Shown here: positions 34,535-42,476 of the stretch, piece after piece
How the letters are laid out: each line of letters starts with the position of its first letter
Position numbering within the stretch: position 1 is the first letter of the stretch
Origin: JANQRZ01 sp965215165
Lineage (GTDB): Bacteria > Bacteroidota > Rhodothermia > Rhodothermales > JANQRZ01
Direction of reading: 5' to 3'
Length of the DNA: 64,000 bases
NCBI GenBank assembly: GCA_965215165.1
Contig: CBDCCX010000006.1
Location: 124,001 to 188,000, forward strand
Notes under the pieces: generated by a model
What the model saw: only the letters and a program-made list of their open reading frames with translations
Databases searched by the model: none
Told to the model about the DNA's origin: nothing
Translations under genes and position numbers: made by a program

Positions 34535-35776
34535 TCTGACCACATCGTTTACACGCCTCACGGCCGCAGCCTCAGCCCTGAGCGCTCGTCGAGCCGCGCC
34601 ACTAGCCGGTCCTAGAAGTACAGGCTCCACACTCCATCAGCGACTTCTTCGAGCCCGACCCACTCGTGGGCTAGCGCTTGGCTGACGAAGAGCTGCTGCC
34701 GCTTCCACTTGATGTTGCCGCTCTTCGAGAGCCAGCGGACCTCGAAGGGGCCGGGGTACTCCGGCTCCGGGAGCGCGTCGGGCATCGCACGGGGCGAGGG
34801 CGCCTAGACCGAGGCGCGGGTCTCGTAGCTGAGCGCCTCGTGCGGGCGCTCGTCGTTGAACTCCTGCCGCCAGTGGTCGAAGCGGGTCTGCTGGCTCGTC
34901 CTGTCGCGCCCAGGCGGACGAGCGGTCTCCGCTTTGAGCGTCTTGTGCATCCGTTCGTGGCGGCCGTTCTGCTGGGGCTGCCCCGGCGTGAGGCGGTCGT
35001 GCCCGATGCCGAGTTTGAGCCACCACACGCTCAGCCGCGAGAGGCCGCAGAGCGCCTGCGTGGCGAACGGGACGCCGTTGTCTGAGCGGATCGCAGACGG
35101 GAGGCCATACTCCGAGAAGAGCCGCTCGAACTGCGCCTTCGCCCCGTTCTGCTTCACTGAGGGCAATCCGGTGCAGCCGAGCACGAAGCGCGAGTGCGCG
35201 TCGCAGACCGTCAGCGGATAGCAATACACGCCGTCGCGCGTCTTGAACTGGCCCTTGAGGTCGGCCGTCCAGACCTCGTTTGGGGCCGTCGTCACAAGCG
35301 GGGCGGAGCCGGGATGCTTGGGCACGCGGCGCTTCTTCGTCAGCCCGTGGCGCTGGAGGATGGCCGCAGCCGTCGAAGGCGCGGGCCAGCGGACGCCCTC
35401 GTGCCGCCGGGCGAGGTAGGGCAGGAGCTTGCGTGCGCCCCACGTCGGGTGCGCCCGCCTCGCCTCAATGAGCAGGCGCTCGGCCTCGGGGTCCGTCTTG
35501 GCGTGCTGCGTGTGGCGGGCGCGGCTGCGGTCGAAGAGCACCTCGGCGCCGCCCTCTCGGTAGCGGTCGATCCACTTGTAGACGGTGGGCCGGGAGACCG
35601 AGAAGCGCTCGGCGAGTTCGGTGACAGAGTAGAGGCCGTCGAGGTGGGCGGCGACGAGGCGGGCGCGCTCCATGGGCGGGTCGGTAGTCTGGAAGGGCAT
35701 GGCGACACGGCTCGGTGAGGGGAGCCGTGTAAACCATGTGCCTGGACTGTTGTGTAAACCATCTGCCCGGTCTGTA
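34535..35776. mobile_element. IS481-family insertion sequence, probably inactive
   Basis: The element contains one transposase gene on the minus strand. The two ends share an inverted motif: GTGTAAACGATGTGG read outward on the left (minus strand, 34555 downward) and GTGTAAACCATCTGC on the right (35752-35766). The right end is present twice in tandem: 25-bp copies at 35727-35751 and 35752-35776 differ at five positions. Exact tips and target duplication were not resolved. It sits between the DUF3223 gene and the first attC-like site. Confidence 0.75.
34558..35700 (-). pseudogene. IS481-type transposase interrupted by two amber codons
   Basis: A 381-codon frame in phase from the ATG at 35700 (MPFQTTDPPMERARLV) to TGA at 34558, broken by TAG at 34806-34804 and TAG at 34614-34612. 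The N-terminal helix-turn-helix reads RFSVSRPTVYKWIDRYREGG; the DDE core reads WTADLKGQF, IRSDNGVPF and GRHERMHKTLKAE. After the first TAG the frame continues with family-like sequence APSPRAMPDALPEPEYPG, FEVRWLSKSGNIKWKRQQ and HEWVGLEEVADGVWSLYF, then the second TAG and DRLVARLDERSGLRLRP. In IS481 relatives the first position is usually Tyr in ASVYxPSPR. The product up to the first TAG (298 residues) keeps the whole DDE core. Confidence 0.85.
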
Positions 35777-35786
35777 CCACCCGGCG

Positions 35787-35915
35787 GCATAACCCGCCGC
35801 TGCACGCCGACGAAGGACATGAGCGTCCTCGGCTCGTCCGAGCGCCTGCGCTTCCGTAGCTTCGTCCAACCGCTGTGCTGCTTGCCCTGCGCGGCTGAGC
35901 CGCATCCTGTTATGC
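35787..35915 (+). other. attC-like recombination site 1
   Basis: Begins GCATAAC and ends GTTATGC, perfect complements (the R''/R' boxes of an integron attC). Next to these, CCGCT...GCCG on the left can pair with CGGCTGAGC on the right (L''/L' boxes), and further in ACGAAG pairs with CTTCGT. 129 bp long, in the same orientation as two similar sites downstream. Confidence 0.7.
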
Positions 35916-35988
35916 GGCAACTGCGCTTTGCCTGGATCGGAAGGGAGTAGAAGGCGTTTCAACCGAACTGGAACCAGACCACAAGATC

Positions 35989-36201
35989 ATGGAACGCCAC
36001 GAGGTCTACCACTCCGATCCCGAGATCATGGGCGGCACGCCCGTCTTCCAGGGGACTCGTGTCCCCGTGCAAACGCTGCTCGACTACCTCGAAGGTGGCG
36101 ACACGCTTGACGAGTTCCTCGACGGCTTCCCCGGTGTGAGCCGCGAGCAGGCGGTCGCATTCCTTGAGATGGCGAAGGACGCCTTGCTCGCCGACGCCTG
36201 A
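35989..36201 (+). CDS. DUF433 antitoxin-like protein
   Basis: 70 residues, MERHEVYHSDPEIMGGTPVFQGTRVPVQTLLDYLEGG onward: the DUF433 (VapB45-like) winged-helix family. It precedes and overlaps by one base (TGATG) a DUF5615 PIN-like gene, the usual antitoxin-toxin order. The protein probably binds its own promoter and neutralises the partner. Lies directly after attC-like site 1 and together with its partner forms a cassette-like unit. Confidence 0.9.
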   Translation: MERHEVYHSDPEIMGGTPVFQGTRVPVQTLLDYLEGGDTLDEFLDGFPGVSREQAVAFLEMAKDALLADA

Positions 36202-36524
36202 TGCGAGTGCTGCTCGATGAGAACGTAGACCGCAAGCTCAAGCGTTTCTTCGACCCGGAGCACGAGGTCGTGACGGTGCGCGAGCACGGGTGGAGCGGCA
36301 AGAAGAACGGTGAGCTGCTGCGTCTGGCTGAGGCGGAGTTCGAGGTGCTGTTCACGCTCGACACAAACATGCGGTACCAGCAGAACCTGCCGAAGTACGA
36401 TCTCGCCGTGGGTCTCGTCACATCGGTCAGTAACAAGCGGAGCGCGATTGAACCGGTGATGCCCGAGGTGAACCGACTACTTCTGACAGTTCAGCCCGGT
36501 CTCCTCTACGTCGTTGCCGCATAA
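36201..36524 (+). CDS. DUF5615 PIN-like toxin
   Basis: 107 residues of the PIN-like DUF5615 (VapC45/Mut7-C-like) family, predicted RNase toxin partner of the DUF433 protein. The acidic motifs are LLDENVDRKL at the N-terminus, HGWSGKKNGELLRLA in the middle and TLDTNMRYQQNLPKY after it. The ATG overlaps the upstream stop. The TAA stop (36522-36524) lies inside the GCATAAC box of attC-like site 2, as is common for genes in integron cassettes. Confidence 0.88.
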   Translation: MRVLLDENVDRKLKRFFDPEHEVVTVREHGWSGKKNGELLRLAEAEFEVLFTLDTNMRYQQNLPKYDLAVGLVTSVSNKRSAIEPVMPEVNRLLLTVQPGLLYVVAA

Positions 36525-36642
36525 CCCGCCGCTGCATGCCGACGAAGGGCTTGACGGTCTTGCCTCGTCCGAGCCTCGGCGTCTACCTTGCTTCGTTCCA
36601 CCGCCGCGCCGCGCTTCGCCGGTGAGCGGCCCCCTGTTATGT
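36519..36642 (+). other. attC-like recombination site 2
   Basis: Begins GCATAAC and ends GTTATGT; the inner left box CCGCTGCATGCCG faces CGGTGAGCGG on the right, then CGACGAAG faces CTTCG. 124 bp. The first 32 bases are nearly identical to those of sites 1 and 3. Confidence 0.7.
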
Positions 36643-36667
36643 GGGCTCCCCACCCGAGAGCTTGATT

Positions 36668-37267
36668 ATGACTGAGCACCACAGGTCACTACTTCGAGCG
36701 GCAGGACGTTGGGTGGATCTCAACGAGACACAGCAGCGCTTACTCGCTTCTGCCTTTACGACGCGGGAGGTCGCCGAGCGAGAGCACCTCGTCCTTCCCG
36801 GCTCGACCGCCCATGAGGTGTTCTTCGTCGCCCACGGTCTACTCCGCTTCTATTACCCCTCAGACGACGGGCGCGAGTCAAACAAGGCATTTGTGGCGGA
36901 GGGCGAGTTTGCAGGAGCGCTTGCAGCAGCGAACCTCGGGCTGCCGCTACTCTACGGGGTGGAAGCGCTGGAACCGACTACGGTGCTGACGGCCTCCTAT
37001 GTGGACTTCGTTGGTCTCATGGACGCTGATCCTGTATTCGAGCGATTTGGGCGGAAGCTAGCCGAACTCATCCTCACGCGGAAAGAGCTTCGCACACGCT
37101 CGTTTCTCCTTCAGGACGCGACGGCTCGCTATCTCGATTTCGTCAGCGCGCATCCCGATCTCGTGCAGCGGGTTCCCCTCTACCATATCGCTTCTCTCCT
37201 CGGCGTCACCGACGTTCACCTGTCGAGGATTCGTCGCGAGTTGTCCGTACCCGTCGGTTCTGAATAA
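36668..37267 (+). CDS. Crp/Fnr-family transcriptional regulator
   Basis: 199 residues. An N-terminal cyclic-nucleotide-binding-like beta domain (REHLVLPGSTAHEVFFVAHGLLRFYY, YVDFVGLMDADPVFERFG) is followed by a dimerisation helix and a C-terminal helix-turn-helix (VPLYHIASLLGVTDVHLSRIRREL). This matches the Bacteroidota Crp/Fnr subgroup; no cysteines suggest an iron-sulfur cluster. It starts 26 bp after attC-like site 2 and precedes an SDR gene by 68 bp, which it may regulate. Codon and base use look less GC-rich than in the surrounding core genes. Confidence 0.9.
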   Translation: MTEHHRSLLRAAGRWVDLNETQQRLLASAFTTREVAEREHLVLPGSTAHEVFFVAHGLLRFYYPSDDGRESNKAFVAEGEFAGALAAANLGLPLLYGVEALEPTTVLTASYVDFVGLMDADPVFERFGRKLAELILTRKELRTRSFLLQDATARYLDFVSAHPDLVQRVPLYHIASLLGVTDVHLSRIRRELSVPVGSE

Positions 37268-37335
37268 AGGTTAAGGCGCTCGGGGCCGCGTCCGTCGCAC
37301 CTTCCTGTCGATCACTCACCAGACCGACAGGAGCT

Positions 37336-38058
37336 ATGGACATCGCCAAGACCACCGCCCTCGTTACGGGAGCCAGCCGCGGGATCGGACGCGCCTTCGT
37401 AACCGACCTGCTGCGCCGGGACGCCGCCCACGTCTACGCGACGGCCCGTGACCCGGAAGCCCTCGCGGACCTCGTCGCCCTCGACCCCATGCGAGTTACG
37501 CCGCTTCGTCTCGACGTGACAGACGCAGCGGAGATCGCCGCCGCCGCAGAAGCCGTAGACCACCTCGACCTCCTCATCAACAACGCGGGCACGCTCGGCT
37601 TTGGGAGCCTCCTGGAGGCGGACCACGCTGAGATCGAACGCGACATGGAGGTGAACTTCTACGGCGTCCTTGACGTGACGCGGGCGTTCTTGCCCGCGCT
37701 CGAAACCGGAGGGGGAGCAATCCTCAACCTGCTCACGCTCGTCTCGTTCGGGAGCATGGCCGGAATCGGGGGCTACTGTGCCTCGAAAGCTGCCGCGTTG
37801 TCGATGACCCAGGCGATGCGCGCCGAACTCGCGCCTCGCGGAGTTGCGGTTCACGCGGCATTCCCCGGCGCGGTGGATACCGACATGATCCGGGCATTCG
37901 AGATGCCCAAGACGCCGCCGGAGGACGTGGCCCGCGCGGCGCTCAACGCGGTCGAGGCGGACGAGGAGGACTCGTTCCCCGACCCGATGGCGCGCGAAAT
38001 CGGGGCCGTGTGGCTCCGCGACCCGAAAGCGGTCGAGCGTCGGTTCGCCTCGATGTAG
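37336..38058 (+). CDS. Short-chain dehydrogenase/reductase
   Basis: 240-residue classical SDR. The cofactor motif TGASRGIG, the acidic LRLDVTD, the NNAG segment (LLINNAGTLGFGS) and the active-site YCASK are all present; the catalytic Ser is in LLTLVSFGS. The substrate is unknown. The product is predicted to be cytoplasmic. It sits between a Crp/Fnr gene and a 3-hydroxyisobutyrate-dehydrogenase-like gene, probably in one transcript. Confidence 0.93.
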   Translation: MDIAKTTALVTGASRGIGRAFVTDLLRRDAAHVYATARDPEALADLVALDPMRVTPLRLDVTDAAEIAAAAEAVDHLDLLINNAGTLGFGSLLEADHAEIERDMEVNFYGVLDVTRAFLPALETGGGAILNLLTLVSFGSMAGIGGYCASKAAALSMTQAMRAELAPRGVAVHAAFPGAVDTDMIRAFEMPKTPPEDVARAALNAVEADEEDSFPDPMAREIGAVWLRDPKAVERRFASM

Positions 38059-38105
38059 CCCCAACGATCCCTTCTCAATCTCAGCCTCACTACGACCCCC
38101 TCGAC

Positions 38106-38972
38106 ATGAAAACGATCTCCGTCCTCGGCCTCGGTGCAATGGGTGCACGCATGGCCGCTCGCCTCCTTCAGCATGGCTACCCCGTCGTCGTTTACAATCG
38201 GACACCCGACCGGGCGGTGCCCCTTCGAGAGCAGGGTGCTGAGGTCGCCGCTACGCCCCTGGAAGCCGCCGAACGCGCCGACGTTGTTCTCTCCGTCGTC
38301 CGCGACGATAAAGCCTCAGAAGCCGTCTGGCTAGATGACAAAACCGGAGCTGTTCACGGTCTCCGTGCCGGGACGGTCGCCGTCGAGTCCAGCACCGTCA
38401 CCCCTGCGTGGGCGCGGCGGCTCGCCGCAGCGGTCACCAAGCGCGATGCTCACTTCCTCGACGCCCCCGTCGTCGGGTCGCGTCCGCACGCTGAGGGCGG
38501 GAAGTTGACCTACCTTATCGGCGGTGAGGCCAGCGCAGTAGAGCAGGTGAGGCCGATCCTCGACGTACTCAGCGGTGCTGTTCACCACGTCGGGCCGCCC
38601 GGAGCGGGATCGGCGATGAAGCTGGCGGTGAACGCAGTCTTTGCCATACAGGCCGCTGCACTCGCCGAACTCCTTGCGGTGCTGCGTGGCTCCGGCCTCA
38701 CGCCGTCCGAAGCAGTCGAGGTTCTCAACGCCCTCCCGACAGCGAGTCCCACTGCCGCGCGCGTGGCGACCCTGATGACGGAGCGCTCGTTCGCTCCTAA
38801 CTTTCCGATCCACCTCGTGGCTAAAGACCTCGGCTATGCGGCAGAAGTAGCGGAGAGCGTTGGCGTAGACGCGCCAGTTGTGGCAGCGACGCGCGAAGCG
38901 TTTAAAGAAGCGGAGCGCCAGGGGTATGGGGAGGACGACATCGTAGGTATAGCGCAACTTCACTCCTACTGA
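38106..38972 (+). CDS. NAD(P)-dependent beta-hydroxyacid dehydrogenase (3-hydroxyisobutyrate dehydrogenase-like)
   Basis: 288 residues. N-terminal Rossmann GLGAMGARMAARLL, substrate-binding VESSTVTPAWAR, FLDAPVVGSRPHAEGG and the catalytic lysine in GSAMKLAVNAVF follow the order of the beta-hydroxyacid dehydrogenase family. The arginine and Asp positions after the glycine motif (VVYNRTPDR) favour NADP. The real substrate is not evident (glyoxylate or succinic semialdehyde reductases are possible). It ends 23 bp before attC-like site 3. Confidence 0.9.
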   Translation: MKTISVLGLGAMGARMAARLLQHGYPVVVYNRTPDRAVPLREQGAEVAATPLEAAERADVVLSVVRDDKASEAVWLDDKTGAVHGLRAGTVAVESSTVTPAWARRLAAAVTKRDAHFLDAPVVGSRPHAEGGKLTYLIGGEASAVEQVRPILDVLSGAVHHVGPPGAGSAMKLAVNAVFAIQAAALAELLAVLRGSGLTPSEAVEVLNALPTASPTAARVATLMTERSFAPNFPIHLVAKDLGYAAEVAESVGVDAPVVAATREAFKEAERQGYGEDDIVGIAQLHSY

Positions 38973-38995
38973 TTCGAGCATCATCGCTGACGGCC

Positions 38996-39111
38996 ACATA
39001 ACCCGCCGCTGCACGCCGACGCAGGGCGCGGGCGTCCTCGGCTCGTCCGAGCGTCGGCGCTACTTCCGCTTCGTTCCGCCGTCGTGCCCTCAGCTTTGTG
39101 CGGCTGAGCGG
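38996..39111 (+). other. attC-like recombination site 3, 3' end missing
   Basis: Begins ACATAAC followed by the same CCGCCGCTGCACGCCGACG as site 1; the right L' box CGGCTGAGCGG is present at 39101-39111, but the expected spacer and GTTATG box are replaced by TCCACCGAGG, which belongs to the neighbouring minus-strand gene. Confidence 0.65.
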
Positions 39112-39617
39112 TCCACCGAGGCCCCTCCGATCGCCACGCGCTCGATGTCGTCGAACGAGACGGTCACGGTGCCGTCGTCCGCGACGAACCGGCCCGCGTC
39201 GGGCGGGAAGCGGAGGAGGTCGAACGGCGCGCGGCGCGGGCGGCCGTCGATGGCGTCCTCGATGGTCTCGGCGAAGGGCGCGAGCGGCGTGGCCCACTTC
39301 GCCATCGCGAAATGGGTGTTCGGGAAGCGCCGCACGAGCGAGGCGATTTTCCCCGGACTGACTTTGCCGGCTTCGCCCCAGAACGCAGGCTCTCCCCGGT
39401 CGTCTAGCTCGACCAAGTCCGGCTTGTAGCGGTCGCCGATGCCGACCTCGACGCTCATTCCCGGATACGTGGGGAGGTAGAGCGCCCACAGGAACGCCTT
39501 CATCAGGACGTGCTCAATGCCTTCCTGGTGCTTCTTGACGAAGACGACCTTCTGCGGTCCGCCCGGCGCGGAGGCGCGGAGGGTGAGCTTGCGGCGGAGC
39601 AGGAGATCAGAACGCAC
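39090..39617 (-). CDS. YaeQ-like PD-(D/E)XK protein, altered C-terminus
   Basis: 175 residues with a GTG start. The order of features, LRRKLTLRASAPGGPQKVVF, HVLMKAFLWALYLPTYPG, then KPDLVELDDRGEPAFWGEAGK, resembles YaeQ-type nuclease folds, where PD...(E)xGK forms the metal site; function is unknown. The final seven codons (DRSAAQS) are encoded by the right part of attC-like site 3, so the natural C-terminus seems to have been replaced when the array arose. The start was placed just downstream of a heptad-repeat island. Confidence 0.6.
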   Translation of the reverse strand: MRSDLLLRRKLTLRASAPGGPQKVVFVKKHQEGIEHVLMKAFLWALYLPTYPGMSVEVGIGDRYKPDLVELDDRGEPAFWGEAGKVSPGKIASLVRRFPNTHFAMAKWATPLAPFAETIEDAIDGRPRRAPFDLLRFPPDAGRFVADDGTVTVSFDDIERVAIGGASVDRSAAQS

Positions 39618-39622
39618 CGGGC

Positions 39623-39697
39623 GATGTTGGATTCTAGATTGCCGATTTTGGATTGGCAGGCTCCCAGTCCACAGTCCAAAATCCAAACTCTGGAATC
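39623..39697. repeat. Heptad-phased inverted repeat island 5
   Basis: Units GATGTTG, GATTCTA, GATTGCC, GATTTTG, GATTGGC are followed by CCCAGTC, CACAGTC, CAAAATC, CAAACTC, TGGAATC. It shares the GATTTTG unit with island 2 (11898) although the two are 28 kb apart. It separates the YaeQ-like gene from the acetyltransferase gene. Confidence 0.7.
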
Positions 39698-39700
39698 GCC

Positions 39701-40267
39701 TCAGAGTTCGCGCACGACGCGGCACGGGTTGCCGCAGGCGAAGACGCCGCCGGGGATGTCCTCGAGCACCACGCTGCCCGAGCCGATGGTGGTGCCCGCG
39801 CCGACCGTGATGCCGGGGTTGAGGATGCTGCCGCCGCCGATCCACACGTCGTCGCCGACGGTGACCGGCGCGGCCTGCTCCAGGCCTTCGGCCCGCTGCG
39901 CCGGGTCGAGCGGCCGGGCGACGGCGTAGACGTGGACCCCCGGCCCGAGGCGCACCCGGTCGCCGAGCGTGATGGGCCCGACGTCGATCAGCACGCAGCC
40001 CGGCCCGGCGACGAATTCGTCGCCGACGTGGACGTGCTGCCCGTACTCGCAGTAGAGCGGCGCGTCCACCTCGGGCCGGTCGCCGAGCGCGCCGACGAGG
40101 CTGGCGAGCGCCCGCGTGCGCGCAGTGCGCTGGTCCTCGGGCATGGTGTTGAAGGCCTCGACGAGACGCCGCGTCTTCTGGCGGAGCATAATCAGGCTGG
40201 GGTCGGTGCTGCGGTGGGCCAGCCCGGCGCGGAGCCGGTCGAGAGCGGAGGGGGCCGTGGTCTCCAT
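39701..40267 (-). CDS. maa: Maltose/galactoside O-acetyltransferase family protein
   Basis: 188 residues, left-handed beta-helix acetyltransferase that moves acetyl from acetyl-CoA to a sugar. The Mac domain is at the N-terminus (LRQKTRRLVEAFNTMP), then YCEYGQHVHVGDEFVAGPG, and hexapeptide repeats with the catalytic His in HVYAVARPLDPAQRAEGLE and VGDDVWIGGGSILNPGITVGAGTTIGSGSVV. The active-site histidine is usually in TAxHP; here the loop reads VYAVARPLDP, an alteration that may affect activity or merely reflect divergence. Confidence 0.88.
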   Translation of the reverse strand: METTAPSALDRLRAGLAHRSTDPSLIMLRQKTRRLVEAFNTMPEDQRTARTRALASLVGALGDRPEVDAPLYCEYGQHVHVGDEFVAGPGCVLIDVGPITLGDRVRLGPGVHVYAVARPLDPAQRAEGLEQAAPVTVGDDVWIGGGSILNPGITVGAGTTIGSGSVVLEDIPGGVFACGNPCRVVREL

Positions 40268-40339
40268 AACGGCGTGCGAAGTTGATCCTAGGGGGCGATG
40301 GACCTATACTGAGAGCGTATCGTCCACCCCGAGGCAAAC

Positions 40340-41282
40340 ATGAAACAGGCTACGCTCTACATCTTCGCTCTGCTGTCCGTCGCCGCGTGGCCCGCGCTCG
40401 GGCAGATTACCCGACACAACGGAAGCTGCGCGCTACCTCCCGCTGGAGGTCGGCCACGTGTGGGAGTACGAGCAGTGGGTCGAAGAGTGCCTAGACATAG
40501 GGTTTTGCTTTTCGGAGGTCGTGGGCTACGAGCGCTGGACCGTAGACGGGGATTCTGCCGTGGAAGCCCAGACCTACCAGGTGCTGAGGCAAGACGACTA
40601 CGATCTGGAGGGGGAGGTCGAGTTCACGCAGCGCGATCTCGTCCGCTTCGACACGGCTCGGGCGATGGGCGTCCTGCGCCTCGGGGACGGGAGCGAAGTC
40701 GCGTGGCCTTCCGAAGAGTTACCCTGCCGGCTCGATGCGCCCTTCGAGGCGAAGATCGAATGCGAGAAAGGATTCGGCACGGTGTTCACGGACACGCCTG
40801 AGGAGATCACGGTCCGCGTGGGGGGAGAAACGGAGACGCGGGTGGTGAAGTGGTATCAGTCGTTTGCCCCAGGGTCGCGGTTCACCGCGGACGTCGGGTT
40901 GCTCTACGAAGGTTGGGCCGAGTTCGGCGGAGCCTGGATCCAGCTCAGCTACGCCCGCGTCGGCGAGATCGAATACGGCACCGAGCAGTTCCCCGTCTCG
41001 GCCGAGGAGGAGGCACCGCCGGAGGCGGCCATGGCGCTGTGGGTCTTCCCGAACCCGGCGGCGGGCGAGGCCACGGTGCGCCTCGGCCTCGACGCGCCGC
41101 AGCGGGTGAGCCTCGCGGTCTTCGACGTGCTCGGCCGGCGGGTGCTCGCCGAAGACCTCGGCTACACGGCGGGCGAGGTGCAGCACCGGCTCGGCGCGGC
41201 ACAGCTTCCGGCGGGGGTGTATGTCGTTCGACTCGCCGGCGACGCCGGGGCGACGGCGACGGCGCGGTTCGTCCGGCAGTGA
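40340..41282 (+). pseudogene. Secreted protein with type IX sorting domain, frameshifted near the N-terminus
   Basis: A signal peptide (MKQATLYIFALLSVAAWPALGQ) is encoded in one frame from 40340; the mature protein continues in another frame from about 40430 (RYLPLEVGHVWEYEQWVEE) to TGA at 41280. A single extra base near 40425-40435 would explain it. The body has a beta-rich domain (YEGWAEFGGAWIQLSYARVGEIEYG) resembling the one before the sorting domain of the protein at 46761, then a C-terminal sorting domain (VFPNPAAGEATVRL, VFDVLGRRV, LPAGVYVVRL). It is either a young pseudogene or a sequence error. Confidence 0.75.
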
Positions 41283-41305
41283 GGCGAAGGGCCTGAAACG
41301 AACGG

Positions 41306-41329
41306 AGGGGCGACCGGCCGGTCGCCCCT
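41306..41329. repeat. GC-rich palindrome copy 2
   Basis: AGGGGCGACC, GGCC and GGTCGCCCCT form a perfect 24-bp palindrome in the convergent spacer between the secreted protein gene and mdh. Confidence 0.85.
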
Positions 41330-41355
41330 GCGAAACAGTGCGCGGAGAAGCGGGG

Positions 41356-42291
41356 TCAGCCGGCCTTCTCGATCCGCTCCAGGTTGTCGAGGTTGTCCTG
41401 GACGTGCTGCGCCGAGACCTGCATCTGCCGCTTCTCGGCCTCGTCGAGCTCGACCTCGAGGATCTCCTTGACGCCCTCGCGCCCGAGCTTCACCGGGACG
41501 CCGATGAACAGGCCGTCGCAGCCGTACTCGCCCTTGGTCCAGGCGGCGGCCGGGAGCACCCGGTTCGAGTCCTTGATGATGGCCTCGACCATCTCGGCCG
41601 CCGCCGCGCCGGGCGCGTACCACGCCGAGGTGCCCATCAGCCCGACGATCTCGCCGCCGCCCTTCTTGGTGCGCTCGACGATCTCGCTGAGCCGGCTCTC
41701 CGAGACCAGGTCCGTGACCGGCGTGCCGGCGACGGTCGTGTAGCGCGGGAGCGGGACCATCGTGTCGCCGTGCCCGCCGAGCAGGAGCGCCTGGATGTCC
41801 TTGACCGAGACCTTCAGCTCGGTGGCGAGGAAGGCGCGGTAGCGGGCGGTGTCGAGCACGCCGGCCATGCCCATCACGCGGTGGCTCGGGAAGCCGCTCG
41901 TCATGTAGGCCACGTAGGTCATCACGTCGAGCGGGTTCGAGACGATGATGAGGATGGCGTCGGGGCTGGTCTTGGCGAACGACTCGGTGACGCTGCGGAC
42001 GATCGAGGCGTTCTTGGCGAGCAGGTCGTCCCGGCTCATGCCGGGCTTGCGCGGGAGGCCGGCCGTGATGACGCAGATGTCGGAGCCTTCGGTGAGCGCG
42101 TAGTCGCTGCCGCCGGTGAGGGTCGTGTCGAACTGGTGGATCGGGGCGGACTCCCAGAGGTCGAGGGCCTTGCCCTGGGCGACGCCCTCCTGGATGTCGA
42201 TCAGGACGACCTCGTCGGCCATGTCCTTGCGAGCGACGCACTCGGCGACGGTCGCGCCGACGTTTCCGGCTCCAACAACGGTGACTTTCAT
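41356..42291 (-). CDS. mdh: Malate dehydrogenase
   Basis: 311-residue NAD-dependent enzyme of the tricarboxylic acid cycle, of the LDH-like MDH type. Motifs: VVGAGNVGATVAECV, the acidic VLIDIQEG that selects NAD, the substrate loop AGLPRKPGMSRDDLL with arginines, VSNPLDVMTYVAY, the catalytic histidine in LLLGGHGDTMVPL and the late YGCDGLFIGVPV. Length and all catalytic residues are normal. A -7-like TATTTTGC lies 66 bp upstream of the start on the minus strand. Confidence 0.97.
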   Translation of the reverse strand: MKVTVVGAGNVGATVAECVARKDMADEVVLIDIQEGVAQGKALDLWESAPIHQFDTTLTGGSDYALTEGSDICVITAGLPRKPGMSRDDLLAKNASIVRSVTESFAKTSPDAILIIVSNPLDVMTYVAYMTSGFPSHRVMGMAGVLDTARYRAFLATELKVSVKDIQALLLGGHGDTMVPLPRYTTVAGTPVTDLVSESRLSEIVERTKKGGGEIVGLMGTSAWYAPGAAAAEMVEAIIKDSNRVLPAAAWTKGEYGCDGLFIGVPVKLGREGVKEILEVELDEAEKRQMQVSAQHVQDNLDNLERIEKAG

Positions 42292-42476
42292 AACGGGTGA
42301 GGGCTGGGTGAGAGGGGAGAGGCAGCGAGGCCGAACGCGGGGCGGCCTCGGCGGTGGGCAAAATAGAGGTCAGCCGGCGACCGTGTGAATCGGGGCCGGA
42401 AACTCTGCGTGAAAACACCCAGCGCGGTGGGCGAGCGGCGAGGTCCAGCGTCGCCGCCGGGGGGAGGGGGCGGCCG

